64,000 nucleotides of DNA from JAUZOB01 sp963692465 (GCA_963692465.1 OY829943.1:248001-312000), one strand, 5' to 3'; positions 36,094 through 45,175 are shown, numbered from the stretch's first letter. The notes: generated by a model from the sequence alone, not told the origin. Program-made: numbers and translations.

Positions 36094-37081
36094 GATTTTA
36101 AGTATTAAACATTACTCTTAAACAACAAGAGTAAAGCTAAACACCCTGTAAACATTGTGCAATAGATATTTAAAGCCATAATAAGCATTGGATCATATTG
36201 GACCAGAATGAATTGTTTTAACCCCTTAAATAATTTATACTTGCGCTCTAAAACCCGCATTGCACCGTTTATTTTTTATCCGTTACAGAGCGGGATTACC
36301 TTCAAAAACGTCATTTTTGCTCTTCAATCTCAAAAAGAGAATGCAAAAATTAAATACTCATAACAAGCAGCAATCAATACTTTTTCTCTGGTACATCATT
36401 ACCATTTCACTTTTCTCCATCTAGGATCCACCGATGATTCACAGGTCCTACACACATGTAAACCACCCACAAACCATCTACTAGCCACCAGTAAAGAAAG
36501 GCGTTAATACGGCGAAAGAGTTTCGATTGTCCTTTGTTAAAATAGTAGAACTCTATTGCATCCTTATTTTAAGAAAGATGATCTATTGGAAAATTCAATA
36601 CGCCGAAAATTCCCATACACACATCTTAAGCTACGATCTTGTAATATTTCATACATATTCTGCGCATAAAATTTAAATCAGAGCATTTTTTAGCAAACAG
36701 TTAAAGTTTGCTATTTCGAACATCTAAACAACACACTACCAGTCAATACCTTAATTATTAAATATTACATTATAATCCTCAGTGTTAACATTTTGATGCA
36801 AATTATTTGCCTTCATAATTATAAAATTTAGTGGTTCTTGTAAAAAAAACAACGATTCATGGAACGGAATGGTCATTTCATGTAAAAAAACACTATTTTT
36901 CGTGAACAAAAACAAGCCATTCGTCAACACTTATTAGTCGTTGGTCAGCACTTATTAACAGTTCGTGTAAATTGACTTGTTTGTGATAATAATCAATACT
37001 TATGGGTAATGAATCTCTGCCCCATACAGAGAACTGTGTGTAATGACTTTTATTGCGTTAATTATTAAAGGGAAAGTGTAA
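36094..37081. other. Long non-coding region (988 bp) in front of the fibre operon
   Basis: No open frame above noise on either strand. It contains an inverted repeat TAGCAAAC (36691-36698) / GTTTGCTA (36706-36713) and, near the right end, the 21-bp phased array described separately. No consensus TAnnTTTG lies within 120 bp of the ATG at 37082, so transcription of the operon may depend on an activator or another sigma factor. Confidence 0.6.
36835..36982 (+). repeat. Phased array of seven TTCRTG-like hexamers every 21 bp
   Basis: Hexamers start at 36835 (TTCTTG), 36856 (TTCATG), 36877 (TTCATG), 36899 (TTCGTG), 36920 (TTCGTC), 36941 (TTGGTC) and 36962 (TTCGTG), with steps of 21, 21, 22, 21, 21 and 21 bp. 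The next few bases are often TAAA or AACA. Units 4 and 5 also share CACTTATTA. Steps of two helical turns put all copies on one DNA face, as for direct-repeat sites of LytTR-type regulators. It ends about 100 bp before the fibre operon. Confidence 0.7.
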
Positions 37082-38038
37082 ATGCGGACCAAGAGAAATC
37101 GTACACTGTATGTTCAGTGTGAGAGTAAAGTTATATTCTTTATCCTCTTCATAGCTGTATGGCTGATTTCCCCTTTGTTATCGGCAAATACATTGTCATT
37201 TGAAAATTCAACTGCAAAGAATAAAGAGAACTCATTCTTACTCTGGAATTACGAAAATTCCCGGATGTTATCTAATACTACTTTTGTTCCAGATCCCGAT
37301 CCGAATTGGTTATTAAGCAAACATCGCCGTCTTATTCCTGATCCCGATCCTGATTGGCTATTAAAAAAACATCAACGTTTTACGCCGGAACCTGACCCGG
37401 ACTGGCTACTAAAAAAATGCCAGAACTTCATCTTCTATCCCGATCCGAACTGGTTTCTCAAAAAACAAACAGGAACTCCCGGTTTATATTTCGGAGTAAA
37501 AACCAACCTCCTTTACTGGGCTGGTATCACCCCCGACCTGAACTTACGCCCCTATATTCCCAACGGAGAACTGGAATGGTTTGCTTTCAGTCATTTTTCA
37601 CTGAATTTCGACGGTTCTTACGTTTATTTACACAATATCAACAGTGATCAGGAACAATGGGGAATTTCTTCCATTGGGATCGAACCTCGCTACTGGTTGG
37701 CTAAAACAGATCATTTTATTGGATTGTTTGTAGGAGTATACGCCCTTACCGGACAATTCGATGTAAAACTAAATCGCCTCGGACAAACAGGACATACCGG
37801 TAACTTTAACGAAGGGGGCATATCCCTGGGATATTACTGGCCCCTGTCAACTCACTGGGGACTGGAAGCGGGAGGACGACTTGGATTCCGTTCTGTTAGT
37901 GGGGATATTTATCGTTTTGTTGATCCAAATCATTTCTACTATCGATCTTCTTTCTCTCAGAACAAAATCGGACTGACTGGCATCCGGCTATCTCTGTGCT
38001 ACCGATTGTGGAAAAATTCTAACAATAAAGGGAGGTAG
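37082..38038 (+). CDS. DUF3575 family outer-membrane protein with four 16-residue PDPDPxW repeats
   Basis: First gene of the fibre operon; role unproven, though DUF3575 proteins commonly accompany Bacteroidales fimbrillin genes. Residues about 15-35 are a signal-type hydrophobic segment. Residues 70-131 carry four copies of a unit with consensus PDPDPxWLLKK, the Trp residues at 76, 92, 108 and 124 being exactly 16 apart. From 137 the DUF3575 barrel-like domain begins (FGVKTNLLYWAGITPDLNL), with alternating aromatic strands to the end (LSLCYRLWK). ATG 37082 follows the phased array. Three bp separate its stop from the next gene. Confidence 0.8.
   Translation: MRTKRNRTLYVQCESKVIFFILFIAVWLISPLLSANTLSFENSTAKNKENSFLLWNYENSRMLSNTTFVPDPDPNWLLSKHRRLIPDPDPDWLLKKHQRFTPEPDPDWLLKKCQNFIFYPDPNWFLKKQTGTPGLYFGVKTNLLYWAGITPDLNLRPYIPNGELEWFAFSHFSLNFDGSYVYLHNINSDQEQWGISSIGIEPRYWLAKTDHFIGLFVGVYALTGQFDVKLNRLGQTGHTGNFNEGGISLGYYWPLSTHWGLEAGGRLGFRSVSGDIYRFVDPNHFYYRSSFSQNKIGLTGIRLSLCYRLWKNSNNKGR
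37289..37474 (+). repeat. 48-bp coding repeats within the DUF3575 gene
   Basis: Four in-frame 48-bp units encode the PDPDP[ND]W[LF]L repeats. The third and fourth units have diverged (PEPDP; YPDPNWF). The period is exact from Trp to Trp. Confidence 0.8.
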
Positions 38039-38041
38039 GCT

Positions 38042-38932
38042 ATGAAAAAGTTGGCATTCAAACATCTGATTTTGCTAAGCCTGATTGTGGCTTTCTTAAT
38101 GTCTGAAACAAGTTGTACCCGCCGCGACCTGGAAGATGAGCCCAACACGGGACTAGTGACCATTCATTTCGACTGGAAAAATTTATGGTCGGGAGAAACA
38201 ATTCCTTCGGGTATGGAACTTCGTTTCTACGGAAGTGACGGAAGCATTGTTGTGAAAAATTCAGATGGATCGGGCTTCAGCGGATATCTTCCCTTCGGTT
38301 CTTATCAAGTGGCTATCTGCAATAGCGATGCATCCAATACGGTTTACCGCAATCAGGATCATTACCTGACAACCGGAGTTTATACTACAAATGTGATCAA
38401 TAACGGCACAACTTTTCTTGCTCAGCCACTTCATTCTTATGGAATTGGCATCAATTCGCTAACGGTATCGGAACAAAATGCCGATACAACGGTTGTTCCT
38501 GCGGCTATAGCTAAGAAAACAGATATTAAAATAATTATTACAGGTGAAAAATCAGCAGTTACAGCTTGTTCTTCTTCATTAAGCGGAATCGCGCAGGGGG
38601 TCATTATCTCTTCGGGAGCTTCTGATCAGACTGGAGGAACAGGCACAATATCCTTCAACCCCACCGTGACTTCCGATGGCTTTGAATCAATGCTCAATCT
38701 CTTCGGTAAGACTGTTTCTGAAACAAATATACTTAGACTGACACTGCAATATACGGGAGGTGGTAGTCAGATAATTGACATTGATGTTTCACCGGCTATG
38801 AAAGATATTAACACATTGACTAATGAAGTGACTATTTACGTGAATCTAGAGGTTACCAACTCTGCTTCTTCAGGCATCACGACGACACTGAAGTACTGGA
38901 GTTCAGAAAACAGACAGGCAACGGTTGAATAA
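38042..38932 (+). CDS. DUF5119 / FimB-Mfa2-like lipoprotein (likely fibre anchor)
   Basis: Lipoprotein with lipobox Cys25 after a hydrophobic signal, followed by CTRRDLEDEP. The first ~130 residues resemble the DUF5119 pattern: VTIHFDWKN, IPSGMELRFYGSDGS, then FGSYQVAICNSD, a transthyretin-like beta fold found in Mfa2/FimB-type fimbrial anchors. The rest is beta-rich with a Ser/Thr-rich end. Anchor function is inferred from family and place: it is second in the operon and directly precedes five fimbrillin-like genes. Start and stop nearly abut neighbours (3 bp, 0 bp). Confidence 0.75.
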   Translation: MKKLAFKHLILLSLIVAFLMSETSCTRRDLEDEPNTGLVTIHFDWKNLWSGETIPSGMELRFYGSDGSIVVKNSDGSGFSGYLPFGSYQVAICNSDASNTVYRNQDHYLTTGVYTTNVINNGTTFLAQPLHSYGIGINSLTVSEQNADTTVVPAAIAKKTDIKIIITGEKSAVTACSSSLSGIAQGVIISSGASDQTGGTGTISFNPTVTSDGFESMLNLFGKTVSETNILRLTLQYTGGGSQIIDIDVSPAMKDINTLTNEVTIYVNLEVTNSASSGITTTLKYWSSENRQATVE

Positions 38933-39778
38933 ATGAATATGAAAAAGACTTATATATTGGCTCTCTGGGCTATTTTATTAACAGCCTGTTCCGGAGAACA
39001 GAATTCGATTCTGCCTTCCCAGGCAGTCTTGTCTCTGAACGGAAGCACCTCTGATATGTCAGTTACCCGATCATCTTCCGATTTGCCTGCTTCGACTCAG
39101 AGCGGAGTATATGCTCTTGAAACAGGAAGCAATACAGTTTCACTCGCAACAACGCCTTATGCTAATGCTTTATACACGGCTGTCGGAAGTGGCGGAAGTT
39201 TCACCTCATCTTCACCTCTCATTCTTGCCAAAGGCAAAAGCTATCAGGTATGTGCTTATGCCCCATATCAGAACCCTGTAAATAATCCGGAGGCTCTTAT
39301 TTTCAATCACGGAACGGATGTGCTTTATGCTCCCTTGGTTCCGGTAAGCATATCCGGTGCTGTCGCCTCAGCAACGTTAACCTACGGGCATGCTTTATCT
39401 CAAATCAGATTTACTCTGGTTTCAGGTCACGGATCACCAATCCTAACCGGGGCTTCGCTGAAGGTTACCGGTTTCTGTGAATCCTGCTCCTTCAACTTGT
39501 CCGACGGGAGCATTACTCCGCTGGTTGGCAACGGAGCAACAATAACAGACATTGATAAGGCAATATGTTTTGTCCCGATGACGCAGACTATGTCTCTGAA
39601 CGTATTACTCACAACTTCCGGCGGGCAACAATACAAAGGAACAATCTCGAGGATTTTCCTGTCCGGATACTCTTATACATACACATTAACGGTAAACAAT
39701 GCGGATTTAGAAATAACCGGGCAAATTATAAACTGGACCTCTATAGATGGAGGCAGCATTACAGTTACTGGTGAATAA
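38933..39778 (+). CDS. Fimbrillin family lipoprotein, subtype A
   Basis: Predicted surface-fibre subunit exported as a lipoprotein (lipobox TACS, Cys19; ATG two codons later also possible). The Mfa-like pattern of fimbrillins is present: an N-terminal Ser/Thr-rich section (SVTRSSSDLPA), a GKSYQVCAYAPY strand, then FNHGTDVLYAPL and the closing ITGQIINWTSIDGGSI, where a W[TS] motif ends the domain as in other fimbrillins. The protein resembles the next gene's product closely (both share FNHGTDVL), so the two arose by duplication. Starts directly at the previous stop. Confidence 0.8.
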   Translation: MNMKKTYILALWAILLTACSGEQNSILPSQAVLSLNGSTSDMSVTRSSSDLPASTQSGVYALETGSNTVSLATTPYANALYTAVGSGGSFTSSSPLILAKGKSYQVCAYAPYQNPVNNPEALIFNHGTDVLYAPLVPVSISGAVASATLTYGHALSQIRFTLVSGHGSPILTGASLKVTGFCESCSFNLSDGSITPLVGNGATITDIDKAICFVPMTQTMSLNVLLTTSGGQQYKGTISRIFLSGYSYTYTLTVNNADLEITGQIINWTSIDGGSITVTGE

Positions 39779-39799
39779 AGAACCTTGCAAAAAAACGAA

Positions 39800-40666
39800 A
39801 TGAAGAACTTAAATATATATTTTCTGCTTGCCGTCTTTCTGATCGGTTGCGCTTCAGATCCTGCGACGGAAAAGAAAATACCTTTGATGCTTTCGGCTAC
39901 TTATTCCGGTGTGTCAGCCAAATCGGCCTTCACTCTTCCTTCTGATCTATCGGCCGGAATTTATGTAACTCCTAAAGATTCAGCTTTAACTTCTTCTTGT
40001 TTTAGCAATCACGAATACACATCGGATAACTCGGGCTCTTTATCCTCTGCCCAGAATATTTATCTGCTTGTTGGGTACAACTACGATATTTATGCCTACG
40101 CTCCTTTTATGACCAACGTAAGCAATCCCAGGACTGTTGTATTCAATCACGGGACAGATGTGTTATGGGCACCTAAATATACACTGATGAATGTTACTGC
40201 AACAAACAACTCAGCAGCACTAAACTTTATACACCGGGCAGCGCAAATTTCATTTAATGTAGTTTTTGCCGATGATTTCACGTCGGGAAGCAAAGTGTTT
40301 ACTTCTTCCTCAACCATTCAAGTAAGTGGATTTTATTCACAGGGAATCCTCAATGTAGCCACAGGGGAATTAACTCCTTCCGGCTCAACTTCTGCTTCCC
40401 TGTCAGGTACCGGTTCCGGATCGGTTGCAAGTTCTTCGCTCGGTATTGATGCATCATGCTTTTTCCCGGCACAGGGAACAATGTCACTTAAAGTAAAAGT
40501 GGTTCACGAAGGACTGGAATATAACGGGTCTATTACCGATTCTTTCTTTTCTGAAAACGCTTATAATTATACAATAACAATAAATAATCATTCTCCTGTA
40601 CTGGGGATCAGAGGAACTCTCACTGACTGGATTCCAGTCTCTGATTCAATTTCTCTGGAACAATAA
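39800..40666 (+). CDS. Fimbrillin family lipoprotein, subtype A paralogue
   Basis: Second fibre subunit of subtype A. From ATG 39800 (an upstream TTG at 39785 is less likely) the signal ends in lipobox GCASD with Cys17. The segments NYDIYAYAPF, FNHGTDVLWAP and a final RGTLTDWIPVSDS parallel its left neighbour. A region rich in Ser/Gly/Thr (TPSGSTSASLSGTGSG) lies in the middle, perhaps a flexible loop. 289 residues. Same operon; short intergenic distance. Confidence 0.78.
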   Translation: MKNLNIYFLLAVFLIGCASDPATEKKIPLMLSATYSGVSAKSAFTLPSDLSAGIYVTPKDSALTSSCFSNHEYTSDNSGSLSSAQNIYLLVGYNYDIYAYAPFMTNVSNPRTVVFNHGTDVLWAPKYTLMNVTATNNSAALNFIHRAAQISFNVVFADDFTSGSKVFTSSSTIQVSGFYSQGILNVATGELTPSGSTSASLSGTGSGSVASSSLGIDASCFFPAQGTMSLKVKVVHEGLEYNGSITDSFFSENAYNYTITINNHSPVLGIRGTLTDWIPVSDSISLEQ

Positions 40667-40702
40667 ATTTTGAATAAAAAAAAGAAAATAAAACCGCACA
40701 TC

Positions 40703-41704
40703 ATGAGAAAGTTACTTATTCTGACCGGCATTGCCTGCCTCTTATTGACTGGCTGTTCAAAAGAGGATGCCCCATTACCTTCCTCTGGGAAAAACGAACT
40801 GGGAGTTTCAGCTTCAATTAATCAAAGTGTTAGTACCCGTTCCCTGACCGGAACATCTTTTGTCGACGGGAATAGTATAGGAGTATTTGTTACCGGAGGA
40901 ACTGCCCCTTATACTTATACTCCTCAGGTTGCAACTTACACTTACAACAGTGCGGCTACACCTTCATGGGCATCTGGTGCTACAAAAATCTATTTGTCGA
41001 ATATCACAGCGACAGTCTATGCGTTCTATCCAGTTGACTTAAACTACGGAACACTTAAAAATGACGATACCAATACCGTTTCGTTTTCATTGTCTAACAG
41101 CGAAAGCTCTTTTACAGGAGCAAATCAAACCGATTGCTTGTATGCATCCGGCCGTACCGGATCAGTAGCACCTTACGACTATTCCAATCAACCGACAGCT
41201 GATTATACAAATACGAAAGTCGATCTTTATTTCCACCATGTTTTGTCTAAATTATCTTTTATCATCAAAAAGGGTCAGTATTATACTGGTAGCGGGAACC
41301 TGACAAACCTCACTTTGGCTCCCAAGGGTGCTTCGCCTCTATTTAACTCCGGAACAATTACCGTGGCACTTAAAGACGGAACTTTGTCCAGTTCTTCAAC
41401 GTCATCGCAGATAGTTTTTACAGGAACAACAACCATCAACGATTACTTGGCTGCTTCTCCGAGTGTTTCCGTTTGTGGACTGGTTTATCCGAGAACCGAT
41501 AATTCAGGAGGAATTACTTTGTCGGTCACAATTGATGGTAAAACCATGTCAGCTGATATGCCGGTGGCTTCACCTGCCAATCAATGGTTGCCGGGTAGCA
41601 ATTACACCTACACCCTTACAATCAAGGGAACCGAACTGATCGTAAACTCTGCGTCTATCTTACCCTGGGATGAAGTTACAGGTGGAGATATAACGCTTAA
41701 CTAA
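40703..41704 (+). CDS. Fimbrillin family lipoprotein, subtype B
   Basis: Fibre subunit with lipobox TGCSKED (Cys18 from ATG 40703; the frame is open up to a TTG at 40670). Subtype B marks are TKIYLSNITATVYAFYP and, at the end, LPWDEVTGGDITLN. The protein has the two-part beta-sandwich feel of fimbrillins: an N-terminal section with ASINQSVSTRSLTGT, the usual TR motif near a protease cleavage site, and the C-terminal section with LYFHHVLSKLSFIIK. That segment is the typical [LF]xHxLSKLxF of the family. 333 residues. Confidence 0.82.
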   Translation: MRKLLILTGIACLLLTGCSKEDAPLPSSGKNELGVSASINQSVSTRSLTGTSFVDGNSIGVFVTGGTAPYTYTPQVATYTYNSAATPSWASGATKIYLSNITATVYAFYPVDLNYGTLKNDDTNTVSFSLSNSESSFTGANQTDCLYASGRTGSVAPYDYSNQPTADYTNTKVDLYFHHVLSKLSFIIKKGQYYTGSGNLTNLTLAPKGASPLFNSGTITVALKDGTLSSSSTSSQIVFTGTTTINDYLAASPSVSVCGLVYPRTDNSGGITLSVTIDGKTMSADMPVASPANQWLPGSNYTYTLTIKGTELIVNSASILPWDEVTGGDITLN

Positions 41705-41716
41705 CAACATGTTCGT

Positions 41717-42610
41717 ATGAAGGGTTTCTGGTTTTTAATCATCATTGCTGTTTTTCTTTCCGGGTGTTCTAAAGAGGAGAATTTGCCGGAAGCGGGGTCA
41801 CGGGTTCCTTTATCGGTGTCGTCTGCTTCGTTATCGGCTGTTTTTACAAAATCCACTCCTTCTTTGCTGAACTCCGGTAAAATAGGATTATTCCTGTTGT
41901 CCTCAAACGGATATACAGCTATGAATGATGTGGAATACGATTACGGTTCACCGGCATGGATTCCACAATCGAGTACCATTTACCTGAATAACAATAATGC
42001 TTCGGTTTGTGCTTATTATCCTTGGGGTGCCGCAGGAATTACCTCTTCTTCCGATCCGACGATAGTTCCTCTGACTGCACAGATATACTCCGATGCACAG
42101 GATTTGTGCTTTGTATCCAAAAATCTGACCAGTCTGAACAATAGTTCACCATCGATTGATCTGACCATGGGACACGCTTATTCCCGAATTACCTTCACTA
42201 TCGACAAAGACGCTACAACTTACAAAGGAAATTGCCAAATCAACTATATCAATATATCCAATCCCGGAATAATGAAGAATAATACACTGGATATAACTTC
42301 TGGAACATACGGGTCTACTACTCCCAATGGCTCTTGCTATTATGATCCAGGAATCAGTGGAATTTTTTCATCATCGGTTTCTACAAGTGTACTGATGGTC
42401 CCGGCCATCATGTCGGGCAGTGAGGTAAAGTTGATGTTCGTCGTTGACGGCAGTATTCTCAGAACTTCTCTGCCTACCTCAACCATAGACAAACTTAAGG
42501 CAGGCTCTGAGTATTCTATCCATGTTACGGTGAAAGGAACAGCTCTGATAATAGACAGCGTAAACATAACAGATTGGGCTGCGGCCGATGGAAGCGGAGT
42601 GATTTTATAA
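41717..42610 (+). CDS. Fimbrillin family lipoprotein, subtype B paralogue
   Basis: Fibre subunit with lipobox SGCSKEE (Cys17). Shares with its neighbours the STIYLNNNNASVCAYYPWG segment, LTMGHAYSRITFTI (the [M]xHAYSxxxF motif) and a final ITDWAAADGSGVI. A TKS motif (FTKSTPS) sits where the Arg-gingipain-like cleavage site lies in FimA-type precursors, but a Lys replaces Arg. 297 residues. It starts 12 bp after the previous stop. Confidence 0.8.
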   Translation: MKGFWFLIIIAVFLSGCSKEENLPEAGSRVPLSVSSASLSAVFTKSTPSLLNSGKIGLFLLSSNGYTAMNDVEYDYGSPAWIPQSSTIYLNNNNASVCAYYPWGAAGITSSSDPTIVPLTAQIYSDAQDLCFVSKNLTSLNNSSPSIDLTMGHAYSRITFTIDKDATTYKGNCQINYINISNPGIMKNNTLDITSGTYGSTTPNGSCYYDPGISGIFSSSVSTSVLMVPAIMSGSEVKLMFVVDGSILRTSLPTSTIDKLKAGSEYSIHVTVKGTALIIDSVNITDWAAADGSGVIL

Positions 42611-42626
42611 TAGAAAAGAATTGAAT

Positions 42627-44495
42627 ATGAATCTAAAATATTTCTGGATCTTTCTTTTTTGCTCTTTGTTAAGTGTATTTTCGGGCTGCCGGAATGATGA
42701 TGATCTTGGGGGCAATGGAAAGCTTACGATTTCTTCGGTTTCTGTACGATCAAATGAAAATACCCGATCATCGAGTACAGCATTGACTAGCGGAAGCATC
42801 GGGGTCTATCTTTCCGGAACAAACGGATATTCAACCCAAAGTAAGATATATCGCTACGATTGTTCCGGTGGAACATGGGTAGCCAATCCGACCGATATCT
42901 ATCTGTATGGGAATAAAGCGACCTTATGTGCTTTTTATCCATACAATTCGTCAATTACCGATCCAACCATTATTAATATGACATCTCAACTGTATACATC
43001 GGACAACGATCTGGTGTATTCACCTTTTATTTCAACACCTTCCAACCAGGCACCCAACGTAACCTTCAACATGGGACACGCCTATTCTAAACTGACATTC
43101 ATTATCCAAAATATTGCGTTGCCAACTCCCTGTAAAATTGATCAGATTCAGATTAGCAACGCAGGACTCCTAAGTACAGGTACAATCGATATTACTACCG
43201 GCTCTTATACCGAAGGAATGAAATCCGGAATCATATTCGGTAATCTGGATATTGTCATACCGAAAGGATCGTCGGCTACAGCCAGTTTTCTGGTAGTTCC
43301 GCCATCAGAAAAACTATCAGGAGACATAACCGTTAAATGTACGGTAGACGGACAGGAAAAGACTGCGAAGTTCGATGTTGCTTCCTATAACTTAACAACA
43401 ATTGCTCCCGGACAGGATTACCAAATCTACCTATCGTTAGGATATTCTCTGGTTGAGTCAAATTGTTATATGGTCAAACCCAATAATATTGTTTATATCC
43501 CTATAAGCCGCGCCAACACAGCATGGGTGGCTGCGGGAATGAGCGCCCAAATCAATGACACAAATTGGACTTCCGGATTAGAATGGACCGATAATTCGAA
43601 CGGAATGAGTTCATACGGAGCAGTCCAGTCGATTACTTCTAATCAACAGGGAGGTTATATCGCTGTAAGGACAGGGAGTACCACAGGGAATGCCGTAGTT
43701 TATCTCAAGAATTCCTTAGGAAACATTGTGTGGAGCTGGCATATATGGGTAACAGACTATGATCCGAATAATGGAACTACTTATTCTTACAGCAATGGTA
43801 CTGATTCTTATACGTTCATGGACCGGAACCTGGGAGCTACTTCAACTCTGGGGGCTCCATCAGTAGATCCGGCGTCACAGAATTCAAGAGGACTGATTTA
43901 CCAATGGGGACGAAAAGATCCATTCCCCGGAGCCAATAATATATCAGGTACGACAACAGATCGTTCAATTTATAGTGCTGCAGGAAATGGCATTCTCTTT
44001 CATAAAGAAGATTGCAATTCATCAACAAACTTGACTAATTCGATCAATAATCCGATGTGGTTTTATTTCAGTGCCAGCGGATTATGTGACTGGTACACCA
44101 ATGCAAGTGCAGCTAACCATCAGGACAATCTCTGGGGAGGAGCCAGTACTGCTGCACCTGATGCAAAAACTGTTTTTGACCCATGTCCGGTCGGATGGAG
44201 GGTGCCTGCATGGGATAAAAGCGCTTCACCATGGGCAGGAATAACTCTCGGTAATACTACATGGAATTACGGTTATACTTTTAATGCTCCTGCCATCGGG
44301 TACTACCCTGCTGCCGGGGACCGCGATTTTGCTACTGGAAATCTGTTAAATGTTGGCTTAACCGGAGAATACTGGTCTGCTTCTGTCGATGGGAATAATG
44401 CTCATTACTGGTATATGGATAGCAGCGGAAGTATCAATTCCTCTGCCAGTAAGCCCCGTGCCACAGGGATGAATGTTCGATGCGTCAAAGAGTAG
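42627..44495 (+). CDS. Fimbrillin-like lipoprotein with C-terminal FISUMP domain (likely fibre tip)
   Basis: Last and longest gene of the operon. ATG 42627 gives a lipobox Cys21 (FSGCRND). Residues about 25-270 are a subtype-B fimbrillin section (TDIYLYGNKATLCAFYPY, FNMGHAYSKLTFII). A linker follows, then a FISUMP/Fib_succ_major domain at about 385-622 with FMDRNLGAT, GLIYQWGRKDPFPG, CPVGWRVPAWDK, GYYPAAGDRD, GEYWSAS and the closing NVRCVKE. The FISUMP domain is usual in tip adhesins of Bacteroidales fimbriae, so a tip or adhesive role is likely. A lower-quality hairpin follows. Confidence 0.85.
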   Translation: MNLKYFWIFLFCSLLSVFSGCRNDDDLGGNGKLTISSVSVRSNENTRSSSTALTSGSIGVYLSGTNGYSTQSKIYRYDCSGGTWVANPTDIYLYGNKATLCAFYPYNSSITDPTIINMTSQLYTSDNDLVYSPFISTPSNQAPNVTFNMGHAYSKLTFIIQNIALPTPCKIDQIQISNAGLLSTGTIDITTGSYTEGMKSGIIFGNLDIVIPKGSSATASFLVVPPSEKLSGDITVKCTVDGQEKTAKFDVASYNLTTIAPGQDYQIYLSLGYSLVESNCYMVKPNNIVYIPISRANTAWVAAGMSAQINDTNWTSGLEWTDNSNGMSSYGAVQSITSNQQGGYIAVRTGSTTGNAVVYLKNSLGNIVWSWHIWVTDYDPNNGTTYSYSNGTDSYTFMDRNLGATSTLGAPSVDPASQNSRGLIYQWGRKDPFPGANNISGTTTDRSIYSAAGNGILFHKEDCNSSTNLTNSINNPMWFYFSASGLCDWYTNASAANHQDNLWGGASTAAPDAKTVFDPCPVGWRVPAWDKSASPWAGITLGNTTWNYGYTFNAPAIGYYPAAGDRDFATGNLLNVGLTGEYWSASVDGNNAHYWYMDSSGSINSSASKPRATGMNVRCVKE

Positions 44496-44596
44496 ATGCT
44501 GTTCACTCCATTTTTAAATGCTTATAAAAAGAAATTACTAATCTGTTGGGAAAAGGATTCTGTGGATAAAACGTATTAAATATTGAGAACAGACAG

Positions 44597-44627
44597 AACA
44601 GACTTGTATACTTCTGTTTATCAGATT
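44597..44627 (+). terminator. Weak terminator hairpin after the fibre operon
   Basis: AACAGA (44597-44602) / TCTGTT (44613-44618) followed by a T-rich tail; the region borders the convergent CDP-alcohol transferase gene. Confidence 0.3.
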
Positions 44628-45175
44628 TTTATTTCACAAAAAATGCTCTTCTGATTCAAATCAATTTTCTTATTTTTCACAACAATGCACAATTCCTCAA
44701 CAGCAGAGAGAATTGCTACCGTTAAAACCGCAATGAGTACATACCCGGTTATTTGAAATGCGACAAGAAGTGGAATTGATACGAATACAAGCAATCCGGT
44801 GATTTTATTCGCTATAGTATGAATAAAAACAACTCTGCCGAATTTGATTTTTGAAACGGTAATGCTTGACAATCTTACAATCAATACAGTAACGAATAAA
44901 AGAATATTTTCACTGACTACCCATTTATATTGCAGGAAGAGCATGATTAGCAGAACCATATAAAAAACAAAATCAGCTATTGAATCCAGTCTAGCTCCTG
45001 CTGGGGTTACCATATTGTACTTGCGGGCAATATATCCGTCCGCAATATCCGACAATCCGATAATCAGATATAAAATAACAAATAGCGTTATGGAATTCAT
45101 CAGCAACAACAAAACCAGCGAAAGAATGATACGACAGAATGATATAATATTGGGAAGATTTATCGATTTTTTCAT
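44621..45175 (-). CDS. CDP-alcohol phosphatidyltransferase family protein
   Basis: Integral membrane enzyme that transfers a phosphatidyl group from CDP-diacylglycerol (or similar) to an alcohol. The full family signature D-G-x2-A-R-x8-G-x3-D-x3-D is present with Asp46, Gly47, Ala50, Arg51, Gly60, Asp64 and Asp68 in place. About six helices span 184 residues. The alcohol (glycerol phosphate, serine, inositol or other) cannot be told. It follows the thioredoxin-like gene by 30 bp on the same strand, so they may be co-transcribed. Confidence 0.88.
   Translation of the reverse strand: MKKSINLPNIISFCRIILSLVLLLLMNSITLFVILYLIIGLSDIADGYIARKYNMVTPAGARLDSIADFVFYMVLLIMLFLQYKWVVSENILLFVTVLIVRLSSITVSKIKFGRVVFIHTIANKITGLLVFVSIPLLVAFQITGYVLIAVLTVAILSAVEELCIVVKNKKIDLNQKSIFCEIKI

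Noticed and set aside
36835..36982. CRISPR array
   Set aside because: Regular spacing of 21-22 bp, but only about six to ten bases per unit are conserved, spacers would be 11-15 bp, and no cas genes are present.
36094..37081. Invertible promoter or site-specific recombination region
   Set aside because: No pair of inverted repeats flanking a promoter-sized segment and no recombinase gene nearby.
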